Source: Pyropia yezoensis (lineage: Eukaryota; Rhodophyta; Bangiophyceae; Bangiales; Bangiaceae). From it: 64,000 bases of DNA. The translations under genes and the position numbers were made by a program. Each line of letters opens with the position of its first letter. Within the stretch, counting starts at the first letter, position 1. The notes under the pieces were generated by a model, which had not been told where the DNA came from, searched no databases, and worked only from the letters and a program-made list of their open reading frames with translations. Positions 40,401-50,200 of this stretch are shown one piece after another. The stretch lies in the NCBI GenBank assembly GCA_009829735.1, contig CM020618.1, positions 38,416,894 to 38,480,893 of the forward strand, read 5' to 3'.

Positions 40401-40828
40401 GTGGGGATGGGGGTGGGGGTGGCGGGCGGCGGCCGCGGGTGCGGTCGCCCGCCCTCCTCACGTCCGGCGTTGACGCGGTCGCCGCCCTGACGGCGTTGGC
40501 CAACAAGAAGGGCGACACGGTCCTGCGGGGGCTCGTCGGGGGCGGGGGGCGCCGTCCGGCCGACGTCCCCGCCGGGGGGCCCCCCCCTGACGGTCTGGCG
40601 TTGAAGGAGGCGGAGGGGTCGCCGCACGCTGTCGGTGCGACCGCGTCGTCTCCGTCGTCGGTGCCGGCGTCACCGGCGGCGGTGGCGTCAATGGCGGCGG
40701 TGACGGCAGAGGCGGCGGCGGCGACGCCCCGCCGTCGCGCCCCATCGGCCGTGCGCGGCGCGGCGCGGCCGCTGCGGCGGATGCTGTCGCGGCGGCTGAG
40801 TAACGCGAGCAGCGCAAGTGCCGCGTGA
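37478..40828 (+). CDS. Long Ser/Ala-rich, mostly disordered protein with recurrent basic motif
   Basis: 1116 aa from the first ATG in the frame (37478), which is open from 37247. Codon choice is uniform and matches confirmed genes; no stop interrupts 3.3 kb. Most of it is predicted disordered (Ser, Ala, Thr, Gly, Pro). A Lys/Ser repeat block lies at about residues 442-498 (KASTGKSPNGKASAGKSPRG, then GKSAGKSAGKS), like histone-H1-type tails. Short basic helices recur: VRERLDAVMRRA (~330), IRSRLEVLTVRA (~373), LRGRLDAFVRRS (~663), LRTRIESMGVFHR (~781), with a weaker MIEARLGADGR (~157). The C-terminus (AARPLRRMLSRRLSNASSASAA) is basic and Ser-rich. It has no enzyme domain. A nuclear or cytoskeletal scaffold is possible but is inference. 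Confidence 0.6.
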   Translation: MASTAAWSSSGGERGGRHQAPAPPPPVVDGSPSGSAFVAHAADFLHAASVVEGRREGKGGGGVRAGGGGGGGGQDDGGSDSSSDGDGPVSLAWSTTSAVSPRGGDGGGDDGGGGDGGAFGGSGSGGGKRPDAPGRACGADWAPRGAGRQLRFVAAASMIEARLGADGRSAVVKAGVGAPLRALPTWPPSDAPGLSALTSLVSQASASSDAADDDEEAVAVATPASASSAGAASTSLASSRSSSRSASKRPSVLQLQFLDGPSSLELASSPVSVAGSPLSTSAALGATVAAAAEASAAAAVGTAPSGDAAAKRPSAPTGGADDALAAARVRERLDAVMRRAAGGAALGPAPAGPTRAEAPLVAGVDTTAQDFASIRSRLEVLTVRASRGADDATLAPGGGSDTAELSVAATPVADPPAVAAACGTPMPLAKLPDGRDASTSRSKPRKKASTGKSPNGKASAGKSPRGKASTNKSVAGKSAGKSAGKSARKSSTGRSTGAKASSLGTVSVAEVETAKSSQVTPTTTGSGSSSSFPAIEALAASTDTAWPTDESLAVTAPPSPSAMVSEPPSLEPVSSTTAAVPQPVSAAAAAVAAGALTPARLASPIDEVAVPTRSIPFSLASSTAAPAALTATPWADAAATAAPNDLARARTLPARRFGRSGSELRGRLDAFVRRSTSRDPGTRRSSTALDAASVAASASTTVPSPANAARSVPTAPEHGTAAPSAATAPSADAAAAAAAAGDEGAPSDVASSPSHSSVQDADGSGTSLAAPPPPSPRGARLRTRIESMGVFHRVRSERGTPPGLRMDGPDAGGDAGGPTLVTAASLPADAAAQTGTPRARPGGGGGYTGFGSATAASVGGGGGGGSPRSPPTAVAATAATRVPPPPRGRSRWGRPAAAPAAPHKLTVGTGWMTAEAAAAAAAAAGSPAAVVPDPTVAAPAAAGPFGRSLLGGSGGSGSGGSGSGGSGGRGSGGGGGDGGGGGGRRPRVRSPALLTSGVDAVAALTALANKKGDTVLRGLVGGGGRRPADVPAGGPPPDGLALKEAEGSPHAVGATASSPSSVPASPAAVASMAAVTAEAAAATPRRRAPSAVRGAARPLRRMLSRRLSNASSASAA

Positions 40829-41188
40829 GGTTGGTGGGATTGCGGAGCGGGGGGGGGCAAAGGGGGTGGGAGATAAAAGGATTGCCAGAGCAGGGGGGGG
40901 CGTGCGGGAGTGAGAGGGAAGAGGGGCGGGGGAGTAGCGGGGGAGCCCTTGACGTGCGGTCGTGCGTGAGTGTGTAAGATTGTCTAGCAGACGGTTGGGC
41001 GCTGCTGCCCCTTGCTTTGCACACGATATGCAGTGAGTTCGATGCCCGACAGAGAGCCCACTGCCGCGAGCTGGTGAAGGGCTGCGCTTGGTGGTCATTG
41101 CGCACTGGTGAGTCGTGCCAGCGTGTGCAGCCACTCGCCCCTCCCCCCCCCCCCCCCCCCCCCCCCCGCCCCTCCCTCGCCATCAGTG
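40829..41188. other. Convergent intergenic spacer
   Basis: Lies between the tails of the plus-strand Ser/Ala-rich gene and the minus-strand creatininase-family gene. It ends in a C-run at 41143-41167. Confidence 0.5.
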
Positions 41189-41664
41189 TCACCCCCCCGG
41201 CAGCAGCTCGGCCAAGTCAGCCGCAGCCACCCCCCGCAGCAGCGCCGCGAGCCGCCCTCCGACGCGGCGGAGGAGCTCGACGCCCGCCTCGGCCGACGCG
41301 GCGGCCACGTCCCCGACGGCGCCGTCGGGGTGGAGGTCCTCGGCGCGCCAGCCATAGGCGCCCACGCCGCCCACCGCACACAAGCCGGCGGGGGTGCAGG
41401 GCGCAAGAGCGGGCGGAACTGCCGCTGGGTCAGGGCTTCCGCCGCCAGCTTCTCCTCTTTTAGAGGGACCGTGGCGGCGCACAACCGCCGGGCCGGCAAC
41501 GGCCAGCATCACGCTCGCCTCGATGGCGCCGCCGTGGATGCCCGCCGCCGCTTCCGCAGCGCCCCACCCCGCAACACCGTCGGCGACCATATCCGCCGCC
41601 GCCGCCGACAAGAGGCCCTGCAGGTGGACGGCCACCACCAACGGGGGCGGGCGGCCGCCGCCGT

Positions 41665-41696
<32 letters not shown>

Positions 41697-42634
41697 GGGG
41701 CACCACGAAAGCGCGCGGCGCGGACGGCCATGTCCACATTGGCCGTCTGGCCGCCGTGGCCATTGACCACCACCACCCGCGTCGCGCCCGCCGCGGCCAC
41801 AGACGCCAGCACGTCGCCGTAGAGGCCCGCGAGCGTCGCGTCAGAGAGGGAGAGGGTGCCGGGAAAGGAGCGGTGCTCGCCGGCGGCACCCACCGCCAGG
41901 TGCGGGAGGGGCAGCCACACGGGCGCTGACGGCACTGCCAACGCTGATGCCGCCGCCGCTGCCGCAGACGCAGACGCAGACGCCGACGCAGACGCTGGCG
42001 TTGGCGCTGGCGCCGTGACCGCCGCGGGCGGCGGCACACCACTCGCGTCGGCAGTGGCGTTGACATAGTCAGCGGCGGCGGCGCCCGCCAACGCGACGTG
42101 CAGGATGGCGTCGACAAGGGCCGTGTCGGTGCCCAGCGGCAGCGCCCGCCCGTGCTGCTCGGTGGACGAGACGGGGAGGAGCACCACCGCCGGCGCGGGG
42201 GCGGCGGGGTGGAGGAGCGCCGCCAGCTCGGCGCTCGTCAGGGAAGCCCACGGCCGGATGGAGGGGGGGGAGCCGCCGCGCGCGCCGCCGCCGCCGCCAC
42301 CGCTGCTGCCGCCGCCGCCGCCGGCAGCGGTGGCGGCCGCGGCAGTGACAGCGGCATGGATAGCGGCAGTGACAGCGGCAGTGACAGCGGCATGGATAGC
42401 AGGGGCAGCAGCGGCGGCTTCGGCGGCAGCAGCGGTGGCGGCGGTGGCGGCAGCAGCAGCGGCTCCAGTCCCCCCCGGTGGGGGTGCGACGGCCGAACAC
42501 GCCGGTGGCGGCTCTGCCGCCACCGCCCCACCCGCCGCCGCCGTCGAGGCGATGGCAACCGCGGCGGCCGCGGCCACCCGCAGCACCGCGGGGAGGCGCC
42601 AGGCGGACCAGCGGCAAGACTGCCGGGAGCGCAT
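41189..42634 (-). CDS. Creatininase-family amidohydrolase
   Basis: 481 aa from the ATG at 42634 (an upstream in-frame GTG at 42652 is less likely). The N-terminus (LPAVLRVAAAAAVAIASTAAAGGAVAA) is a signal or transit peptide; ~80 residues of Ala/Gly/Ser low complexity follow. The domain starts at SLTSAELAALL. Metal-site residues Glu159, His161 and Asp170 in STEQHGRALPLGTD have exactly the spacing of Glu34/His36/Asp45 in bacterial creatininase. Then GEHRSFPGTLSLS, VVVVNGHGGQTANVDMA and GIHGGAIEASVML supply the remaining family motifs. The family hydrolyses cyclic or linear amides (creatinine, formamides, peptide tags), so the substrate cannot be inferred. The gene diverges from the F-box gene at 43531 with ~0.9 kb between starts. 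Confidence 0.8.
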
Positions 42635-43530
42635 GCCGCAAACGTCGGGCACGGTCAGGGTGCGCGGCGAGGCTGGTCAGGGCGGGGAAGCGAAAGGGGG
42701 AAAGGCGAATAAGGGCAGACAGGAGATCACTGAGCCGCGCCGAAAAAATAAAAGAGCGAGCAGACCTACCCGGGGGGCTATTGGTCGGGTGTGCACCGGA
42801 CCATGGTCGAAGAAAAGAAATATATGGGGAATAGTAATTACCGGCGGGTCTTCCACGAGTGCTCCACCCCACGCCTGCGTCGTTCCCGCCAGTTCGCAGC
42901 TGCGGCGGTGCGTGCGTACTTGTGGCGTGCCACCCATGCAGCCAGCGCACACCTCGTTCGTAGTCTGACCCGTTCGCTTGGCCGGGCGGGGTCCCCGCAA
43001 ACCAATGTCAGTCTACCCGTACGGCCGTGCGCGCACCCCCATCATGTGGTGCATGTATGTATGTACATATGAGCTGTCGACGGTGGGTGGGCGGTGTCGC
43101 TGGGGGGCGGCCGACCCCTGAATGGGCTGCCCCGCCTTCCGCAACGTTGTGCGGCCTATCGGCGCGCGCACGGTCTGGCCACCGGGGGCTACTGCAAACC
43201 CACTCATCAGCGCCGTGCAGGGGGGGGGCGGCGGCCCGGTACCATCCCTTCCCCCCACTCCATACGCCTTAACGGGCGTCCGAGGCCCCGGCGGTTCGTC
43301 CCAGGGCGGCGCGAGCTCGGTGCGCAACCACGCGGGTGCCGTCCCTATAAAGTCCCCGTGGGAAGCAGGAGGGCGCCGCCGGGTGCACAGACCGTGAGCA
43401 CCTGGCGACGGGCACACAGCCTGGCCCTTCCCCGCCGGCCCGTCCTCTCACTGCCCCGCGGTGCAGAGCACCGGGCTCTCCCGTCAGAGGCGCACACAAC
43501 GGTGGGGTGGGCGACAGCGTCGACAGCACC
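42635..43530. promoter_or_regulatory. Shared upstream region of divergent genes
   Basis: Separates the starts of the creatininase-family gene (-) and the F-box gene (+). It contains TATAAAG at 43346-43352, 179 bases before the F-box ATG, and a GTATGTATGTACATA stretch at 43055-43069. No third gene was recognised. Confidence 0.4.
43346..43352 (+). promoter_or_regulatory. TATA-like box upstream of F-box gene
   Basis: TATAAAG in otherwise GC-rich DNA, oriented toward the ATG at 43531. It would imply a ~150-base leader. Confidence 0.35.
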
Positions 43531-45132
43531 ATGGGCACGCGCCGCCACGCTGGTGGCAAGCGCCGCGCCAGTGACGCGGACGACGCGGCCGCGGGCGGCG
43601 CCGCCGCCGGCAGCGCGCCCGTCGACGACGTCAGTGGGCAGCGCAAGAGCCGGCGGCTAGCTGCGGCGGCCACGGGGACGGCCACCGCGCCGCCGCAGCC
43701 GCCGCTGGGGGGCTCCTCGCCTGCGCCTACGCGCGCTGCAGATGGAGATTTTTCGCCAGGTGGTCCCACTGGCGCCGCCGCCGCCGCCGCCGCCGCGGCA
43801 GCGGCGAGCACCACCGTTGCCCCAGCCGCCGCGTCGGCCGTCGAGCCGCCCCCGCCGGCTGACGCACCAGTGGCCAATGACGCAGACCCCGCATTCCTCC
43901 TGTCCTTGCCAGACGACCTGCTGCGTGTGGTGGCGTCGCGGCTGACGCTGCTCGACCGGGGGTGCCTGGCCGCCACCTGCCGCCCACTGTACGACCTGCT
44001 GTACGAGGGCGTGGCACTGGGGGCAGCCAACGCCCTGCTGGGCCCCGCCGACGACGACGCACCCGCCGTGCGCAGGTGGGTTGGCCCGTGCGTGCCCCAT
44101 GTGGTGCCAATGCCGACGGGCAAGCACCACCCAGACACGGTGGACGTGGTGGGCGTGCGGTTCCCCCGCGGGGAGGCGGCCGCCCAAGGCCGCGCGGCGC
44201 TACGGGCGGTGACCATGGCAGCCGAGACGGCGGCCGCAAAGCACAGCCTCCCCACCATCGTCGCGCACATCCTCGAGTGCCACCCCGACGGCGTGTACGC
44301 GGGGTGCGCGGTTGCCAACCGGGCGCTCATGTCCAAGTCCGCCGCGCGGACGCTGTGGGGCATCCCCGCGTCGTACGAGTGGGTGGAATCGTGCTCGGGC
44401 GTTGAGCGCCGCAACGACTATGGCTGGTACATTGCCCACCCGCTGCGGCAGGTGCTGCGGGAGGCCTTTCACAGCCGCACGCCGACCGGCGGGAGCGGCG
44501 GCGGCGGCGGCGGCGGCGGCGGCAGCCGCCCCATTGGCCTCGTCCGCCTCGTGGCCGACATGGAGACCCGCCGCGCGGTGGCGGCGCGGCGGGAAGGGGT
44601 GCGAGCCAAGGCCGCGACGGCAGCGGCGGCGGTCGTCGACCGCCTCGTTGCGGAGCGTGTGGCCGGGGGCGGCGGGGGCAGCAGCTGCAGCAGCGACGGC
44701 GGCGGCCGCAAGGTCAGCCGCGGCTCCGCCGCTGCGGCGGCTGCCGGCACCGCCGCGGCGGGCGCCACCTCCGCCGCGGGGCGCCCCGCCTACGCCCGCT
44801 GGGTGCAGGATGGCCTCTACCCCGCCCGCTGTGCCGTGTCGTCCTACGTCAGTGGGTCTCCTCGAGGTCGCCAGGCGGCGGCAACGGCGCTGCTCGACGA
44901 CGTGGCCGCCGTCTATGATGGCCTTGGCGCCGACCTCCACGCCTTTTACGACGGCTGCACCCGCCGCGAGTGGTCGTTTGCCGCGATGCAGCTGGGCCTG
45001 GCCGCGCAGGCGCCAAAGGACAAGACCGCGGGGCTGGACAGCGTGGCCGCCGTCGTGGCCACTCTCTCCAAGCCGCGTAGTCGCAAGTCGTGGACGGGCA
45101 AGTGCAAGTGCTGCCACAAGGGGCAAGCCTGA
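43531..45132 (+). CDS. F-box protein
   Basis: The ATG at 43531 sits in an ideal CACC-ATG-G context; 533 aa. The N-terminal ~115 residues are basic and Ala/Gly-rich (GTRRHAGGKRRASDADD, QRKSRRLA), possibly nuclear. Residues ~120-158 are an F-box (LLSLPDDLLRVVASRLTLLD, RGCLAATCRPLYDLL). The middle (SLPTIVAHILECHPDGVYAG, RNDYGWYIAHPLRQVLREAF) and C-terminus (YARWVQDGLYPARCAVSSYV, TALLDDVAAVYDGLGADLHAFY, ending KCKCCHKGQA) are not a known repeat type. They are well-formed protein. Likely an SCF ubiquitin-ligase adaptor with an unknown recognition domain. The Cys pair at the end could bind metal. Confidence 0.65.
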   Translation: MGTRRHAGGKRRASDADDAAAGGAAAGSAPVDDVSGQRKSRRLAAAATGTATAPPQPPLGGSSPAPTRAADGDFSPGGPTGAAAAAAAAAAASTTVAPAAASAVEPPPPADAPVANDADPAFLLSLPDDLLRVVASRLTLLDRGCLAATCRPLYDLLYEGVALGAANALLGPADDDAPAVRRWVGPCVPHVVPMPTGKHHPDTVDVVGVRFPRGEAAAQGRAALRAVTMAAETAAAKHSLPTIVAHILECHPDGVYAGCAVANRALMSKSAARTLWGIPASYEWVESCSGVERRNDYGWYIAHPLRQVLREAFHSRTPTGGSGGGGGGGGGSRPIGLVRLVADMETRRAVAARREGVRAKAATAAAAVVDRLVAERVAGGGGGSSCSSDGGGRKVSRGSAAAAAAGTAAAGATSAAGRPAYARWVQDGLYPARCAVSSYVSGSPRGRQAAATALLDDVAAVYDGLGADLHAFYDGCTRREWSFAAMQLGLAAQAPKDKTAGLDSVAAVVATLSKPRSRKSWTGKCKCCHKGQA

Positions 45133-45938
45133 AACGGCAATGACAATCTCGGTGCCTCCCTGGATTCCCTTCTCCTTTGGATTGAAACGTGACATTGTGA
45201 GTCATATCTGTCAAAACAAGTCAGGGCTTTTGTTCGATACTCACTGTATGTACTGTACAGTACACTCTGGAAGGGCCTTTGTAAGCCATCGCCATGACCA
45301 GGTCTCCTCCCCGTCGTCGGCGAGCCGTCCGTGCACCCGTTCCGCGCGCGGGCTCCTCGACAGAACGGCGCGCCGCTCTGTCGAGGAGTGCCCAGTGACA
45401 AGGTCCAATGCCTGTTTACCCGCTCCGCGACCGCCCGCTCGAGGAGTGACGTACGTATCCACCAGGCAGCCACCAAGAGAGCCCCTGCCCCTGCCCTGAC
45501 GGGGGCGGCCATGGAGCATTGTGGGAGGGGCGGGGGGGGGGGGACGCCCGCACCACGGGGGCGTGGAGCAGCGTGCCGCCCGGCAGGCGCGTCGCGGGGG
45601 ACCCGCGGCAGCGTGATGGGCCCGCTCTCTGTGGGAGTCCATCCGCCCCACCTCCCCTTGTCCGGCTATAACAGCGGCGTGGCGTGCCGCAGTTGATAGG
45701 CAGCCGGGGCGGTCAGGCGCTCTCCGCGTCGCCCCCCCGAGCATTGCATCCACCGCCGCCGCCCACCACCCGTCTCCCCGCCCGCTGCTCCGTTCTGTGA
45801 CACACACCGGCGCCGCCGAAGCGGTGGGCCGCCGTCCCCTCCCCCCCACCGCGGGCGAGACGCCCTCACCGAGACCGCCCAGTTCCCACACCCCCCCCCC
45901 TCCCGCCCTGCCCCCCTGCCTCCCTGTTGAGGTCCACC
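45133..45938. other. Intergenic with a strong palindrome
   Basis: Holds TGTACTGTACAGTACA at 45249-45264 just after the F-box gene, the 36-bp palindrome at 45353-45388 and a weak TATA-like GCTATAAC at about 45665, before the ZZ gene. Confidence 0.5.
45353..45388. repeat. 36-bp near-perfect palindrome
   Basis: CTCCTCGACAGAACGGCG is followed at once by CGCCGCTCTGTCGAGGAG, its reverse complement except for one base. No spacer. A cruciform or dimeric protein-binding site is possible. A partial half-site (CTCGAGGAGTGACG) recurs at about 45438. Confidence 0.75.
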
Positions 45939-47225
45939 ATGAACGTTCTTCTCCAGCGAGAGCGGGCCGTCAAGGACACGAGCGCCGACGTGACGGTGCC
46001 CGCCAACAATGTGGCGCGCCTCATGTACTACCTCCGCTGCGTGACGCGGTCGCTGGGCGTGGACGTCCTCCCCGCCCGGCTGGTGGACTTTTCCCGCTGG
46101 GCGTACCTATCCGACACTGAAGATGACGCGGTGTACACAGAGGCGTGGCGGTTCAGCCCAGACGAGCTGCTGGACAAGATCATCTTTCACGACACGGACG
46201 GCACGCTGTGCGAGACGTCCTCCAACCGCTTCCTCGAGCTCTCCGAGGCCACCTCCCTGCTCGCCGTGTCGGGCAGCGCGGTGGTGGGCGGCACGTCCCG
46301 CACGGCCACCCGCGTCATGATTTTTACCACCGCCTGGCTCACCAAGTTCTACATCCACCCGATGCGGTCCGCGGCGGGCCGGCTGACCCGCCTGCGCATC
46401 CGCCTAATCCTCCACTGCCGCCACTGTGGGGGCGCCGCCGCCAGCTGCGCGTGCACCCACGGCTGCGCCCGCCGCGAGTGGAGCGAGTGCACCCCGCGGC
46501 GGCGGCCGGCGGCGGGCACCCTCCTGTCTGCGCTGGTGGAGGAGCTCGCCGGCGCCGGCCTGGCCGACCCCACCCGCCACTGCAGCCACTGCAAGGGCCT
46601 CGGCGGCGGCCGGTGCGGCTGCGGCGTCTGCCCGCGGCCCGCCGGCGCGCGGTGCGTCGACCACTGCGCCCACTGCTGGGGGCTCCCGGGCGCCTGCGAC
46701 TGCAAGGCGGGGTGTGGGCGGCTGGCCACCACCGCCTGCACGCCCCGCCACCAGGCGTGGTGCGACGGGTGCGCGCAGGCGGGGCAGGAAATCGTCGGCG
46801 ACCGGTACAAGTGTGGGGGGTGTGCGGATGTGGACTTTTGCGCCCCCTGCTACGCCGCCGACCGGCGGCACCGGCGGCACCCGTTTATCCGGTCGTCCCA
46901 GCCGGGGGGGGTGGGCGTCCGGCTGGAACCCCGGGAGGCCGCACCGCCGCCGCCGCGGCCGGCGGCACCGCCGCCACGGCCGGCGCCGCGGGCGGCACCG
47001 GCGGCCGCCGCGGCCGCCGCCGCCGCCGGCTCCCGCCCAGGCTTCCGCGCCGGCGAGCGGGTGGTGCTCGCCGGCCTCAAGGCCGCCGCCATGAATGGCG
47101 CGGCGGCGGTGGTGGTGGACCCCGTGGCGGGGGGCGGCCGCGCCGAGGTGCGGCTGGTGGCGGGCGGCGGGCACTACAACATTCGGTACGAAAACATGCG
47201 GGGGGGGGCGGTGGACCTGGACTAA
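45939..47225 (+). CDS. ZZ-type zinc finger protein
   Basis: 428 aa from the ACC-ATG at 45939. Residues 1-155 form an unrecognised globular region (VARLMYYLRCVTRSLGVDV, DELLDKIIFHDTDGTLCE). A Cys/His-rich block follows (CRHCGGAAASCACTHGCA, HCSHCKGLGGGRCGCGVC, HCAHCWGLPGACDC), three repeats of an HCxHC-type unit. The ZZ finger is at about residues 270-310: WCDGCAQAGQEIVGDRYKCGG then CADVDFCAPCYAADRRHRRH. A Pro/Ala linker leads to a C-terminal ~50-residue domain (GERVVLAGLKAAAMNGAAAV, YNIRYENMR) like the small LNG-containing beta domain seen beside other zinc fingers. ZZ fingers bind N-terminal degrons, histone tails or SUMO, so a role in ubiquitin-type signalling is plausible but unproven. Confidence 0.75.
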   Translation: MNVLLQRERAVKDTSADVTVPANNVARLMYYLRCVTRSLGVDVLPARLVDFSRWAYLSDTEDDAVYTEAWRFSPDELLDKIIFHDTDGTLCETSSNRFLELSEATSLLAVSGSAVVGGTSRTATRVMIFTTAWLTKFYIHPMRSAAGRLTRLRIRLILHCRHCGGAAASCACTHGCARREWSECTPRRRPAAGTLLSALVEELAGAGLADPTRHCSHCKGLGGGRCGCGVCPRPAGARCVDHCAHCWGLPGACDCKAGCGRLATTACTPRHQAWCDGCAQAGQEIVGDRYKCGGCADVDFCAPCYAADRRHRRHPFIRSSQPGGVGVRLEPREAAPPPPRPAAPPPRPAPRAAPAAAAAAAAAGSRPGFRAGERVVLAGLKAAAMNGAAAVVVDPVAGGGRAEVRLVAGGGHYNIRYENMRGGAVDLD

Positions 47226-50200
47226 CGGCCGGCGGGGGTGGCAGCGGGACTGGACAGGGTGGAAAGAAAGGGAAACCCCTTGCAACGCGCTCAAAGACAG
47301 GCGGAGACACTCCCAAGAGAGACACAACCAGGCCCCTGTGTAGTATCTTCTTTTCATATCGGGTAGAACCCATCTTAACTGGGCGTGAACGAAAGAGAAG
47401 GCTGCAGGAATACATCGTGGCCATCTTTCGTACGAAAACCGACGTCGGTGGCGAGACCGCCCGGGATGGGCAGTCACGGCTCAGCACTACGCGCTGGCGA
47501 GCTCCCCGCGACGACGGCGCGCGGCGCGGGGGGGAGGGGGGGGGGGGGGGTGGTCCGACGGCGCCGCTGCAAGAATGGCCACAGCAGACAGTCGGGGGCC
47601 CGTCGGGCGGGGTCCCCGTCACAGCCGGGGCCGCGCCGGCGGCCGCGGTGGCGGCTGTGGCCGTCACGCACGTGACGGGGCGCCAGCGGCCCATGCGCTC
47701 CACCCACCAGTGTGTGGGCCGCCGTCCCTATTTCGGTACCCCGACGGGTCGCCGTCGCCGTCTGTGCTCGCCTCCCCAAGCAGGGCCGTCTTCGTCCCGC
47801 GGCGCGCTCGTGGCGTCGTCGTCGGCGGCACCCGCCGCGCCTTCCCTTCCCCCGCCGTGCCAACACCGACGCCCCGCCCGCCCTGTCGACGGCAGCCGCC
47901 CGCTCGGCCCGCCCCGCCACGCGCCGGCCAGCCACACGAGCCGCCCGCTGCGCTGCCGGTCGCCCCACTTACCGTCCCCTCTCCCACGTCGGCCACCGCC
48001 GCCGCCCCTGCGGCACGCGCCCCGTCCCGTCAATGGCTGCCTCCGCGGCGCCCGCCCCCCCGCCACGCGGCGTCTTGCCGCGACGGCCGCCTGCAGGGGT
48101 CGTCCCAGGCGCGCCGCTACTGCCGCCTGCACCGCCGCCGCCCCCCCCCCCCCCCCCCCCCCCGCCGACACGGCCACCCGTACAGACTCCGGCTGCACCG
48201 CTGCCGGCCGCGCCGCTGCGGGCCGCTGCGCTGCGGTGACCAGCGCCGGTCGGCCGCCTCGTCCCTCCCAGTCCCGCGGCCGCTGCCGTCGCGGCCCGCA
48301 ATGGCAATGCATCGCCGCCGTCGCGTGCCGCGCCCGCCGTCCTGCCCGCGTCGGTGCCACTGAACGACCCGGCTCACTCCGGGAAGGCGTTGCCCACTGG
48401 CGCGTGCGGCGGCTGCCATGGTCGGCAGGGCGCGCAGTGCGTAGCGGGGTAGCGCCCGTCGCCGTCACTGAACAAGCCAACAGCGCGCAGAGCGTCGCGC
48501 CGGCGCACGCACCAACGCCCGTCGCGTCGGCCACAGGATGGCGATGACCATGGCTGAAGAGCCAGCGAGCTCACCCACGCCTCGCACCCCCCCCCCCCTC
48601 GCAGGGGAGCGCCCAAACCGTACGGCACCATCACCACATGCGTCGCTGGCACGCACAGGCCGTAACAGACACTCACGCCTTGACTTGGCCGAGGGACCAC
48701 CCCCACCTCAAGAGAACTCCTGCTAGCACAGCCGGCGCGGGCGCCGTTTCGGTCAGCCACAGAGGTGCAGCGGCCACGTCAAGGGTGGCAGGGACGGTGC
48801 CAGCCGCCGCGCCGCGGCAGCCATGGCCCAACCCGGGCCGGGCGGCCCCCCCTGCCGCCGCCAGTGCTCGTCCGTGCCTCATGGCGGCAGGTCCCCCGAC
48901 CCTCCACGCCCCGCCACCGCTGTGAACGTCGCGTGGCAGTCCCGGTGTGCAGCGACCCGGCGTCGTCAGTCACATCCCGATGCGGCAATAATTGGGGTCG
49001 CGGCTTCTTTCGCAGTGGCCAAGAACAGGAAAATCGGGGTCGCGACCCAATTCGTCGTTTACGGTCTTTGTAAGAGGGGGTGGTCTGTCTCGACCACTCA
49101 TATGTTAGCACGTTGTATCGAAACCTGTGATGTAATGCTCAGGCCAGCTCAAACCCAGAAGAGCCGGCTTAACTTGGCGTGTGCGCCGCCTCTTCCGTCG
49201 CCTACCGCTCAATTCAATGGCCACGTGTGGCCACGTGTCCTGTGACGGATCAAAAGGCCACGGCGCCGCGGCGCTTTGGCGGGGGGGCCAACCACCGCGC
49301 CTTGCACGCACGGTCGTATCACAAACGCCTCCCACTGACAAACCGACGCCCACGCCACATCCCCTTTGTCGACCAATGTCGAGGACGCCCGACTCACGCA
49401 TTGAACCATCTGACTCCACCCCTTCCCTCCCAGCTGGGGGGGGGGGGGAGGGGTTGAGTCGGCTGGCGCCGCAACCCCCCTGCCAACCATCCGTATCGAT
49501 GTCTGCTCTGTACGTCTATCTTACTGAGGGCGCCGGTTGGGGGGGTGCCTCATGATCCACCGAATCGCCAGCCGCGTGGCACCGGTGCCGCGGCATGCAT
49601 GTCAGGTGCACCTGTCGCAGGGCCAAGGGGGCCCCCTGGCCACGCGTTGCGCCATTTGTTTGCAGGCAGCGCTATGTGCGGACGCGCAAAGGTGCCTGGC
49701 GTGACACACGCTGGGGACTGCGCACTCGTGGGCAAGGTTGGTTGATCGGAAGGGGGGGCAGAGGCGTCTGGGAACGAGCGGTCGCGGGAGGTGAGGACGG
49801 CGCGTGGCCACGCCTCCCGCCCAGCCAGGAGCCCGGCCAAGTGTCAATGGGGATATCTACATAGAGGATGGCAGCGAGGGTGATGGATCGGCGAGGGGGC
49901 CGGCAGGTGAGGCAGGGGTCGTTAATCTGCGAATATCGTCGGGGGCGGTTGCGCGGTGCGATCCGTGCACGTGTGGCGCGGGCGGGCACGTGTGGGGTGT
50001 GGGCGTGTGCAAGGGGGGGTGGCGGCCAGTGGGTAGATCCGCCCCGACCACGGATTTCGACGCAGTCGCTGGGGGGGGGAAGGGTGTGTCCTCTACACCA
50101 GGGAGGATGACCACCACCAGGTGGGCAGCTCGTGCCCCTGCACCCGGTGACTGCTTCTCTTCACCCTGCCGCTGGCACCAAGTCTGTCTATCTCCCCCCC

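Noticed and set aside
46145-48547. 800-codon plus-strand frame
   Set aside because: It is a shifted frame over the ZZ-finger gene and the spacer after it; its translation is Arg/Pro/Gly noise with no domain.
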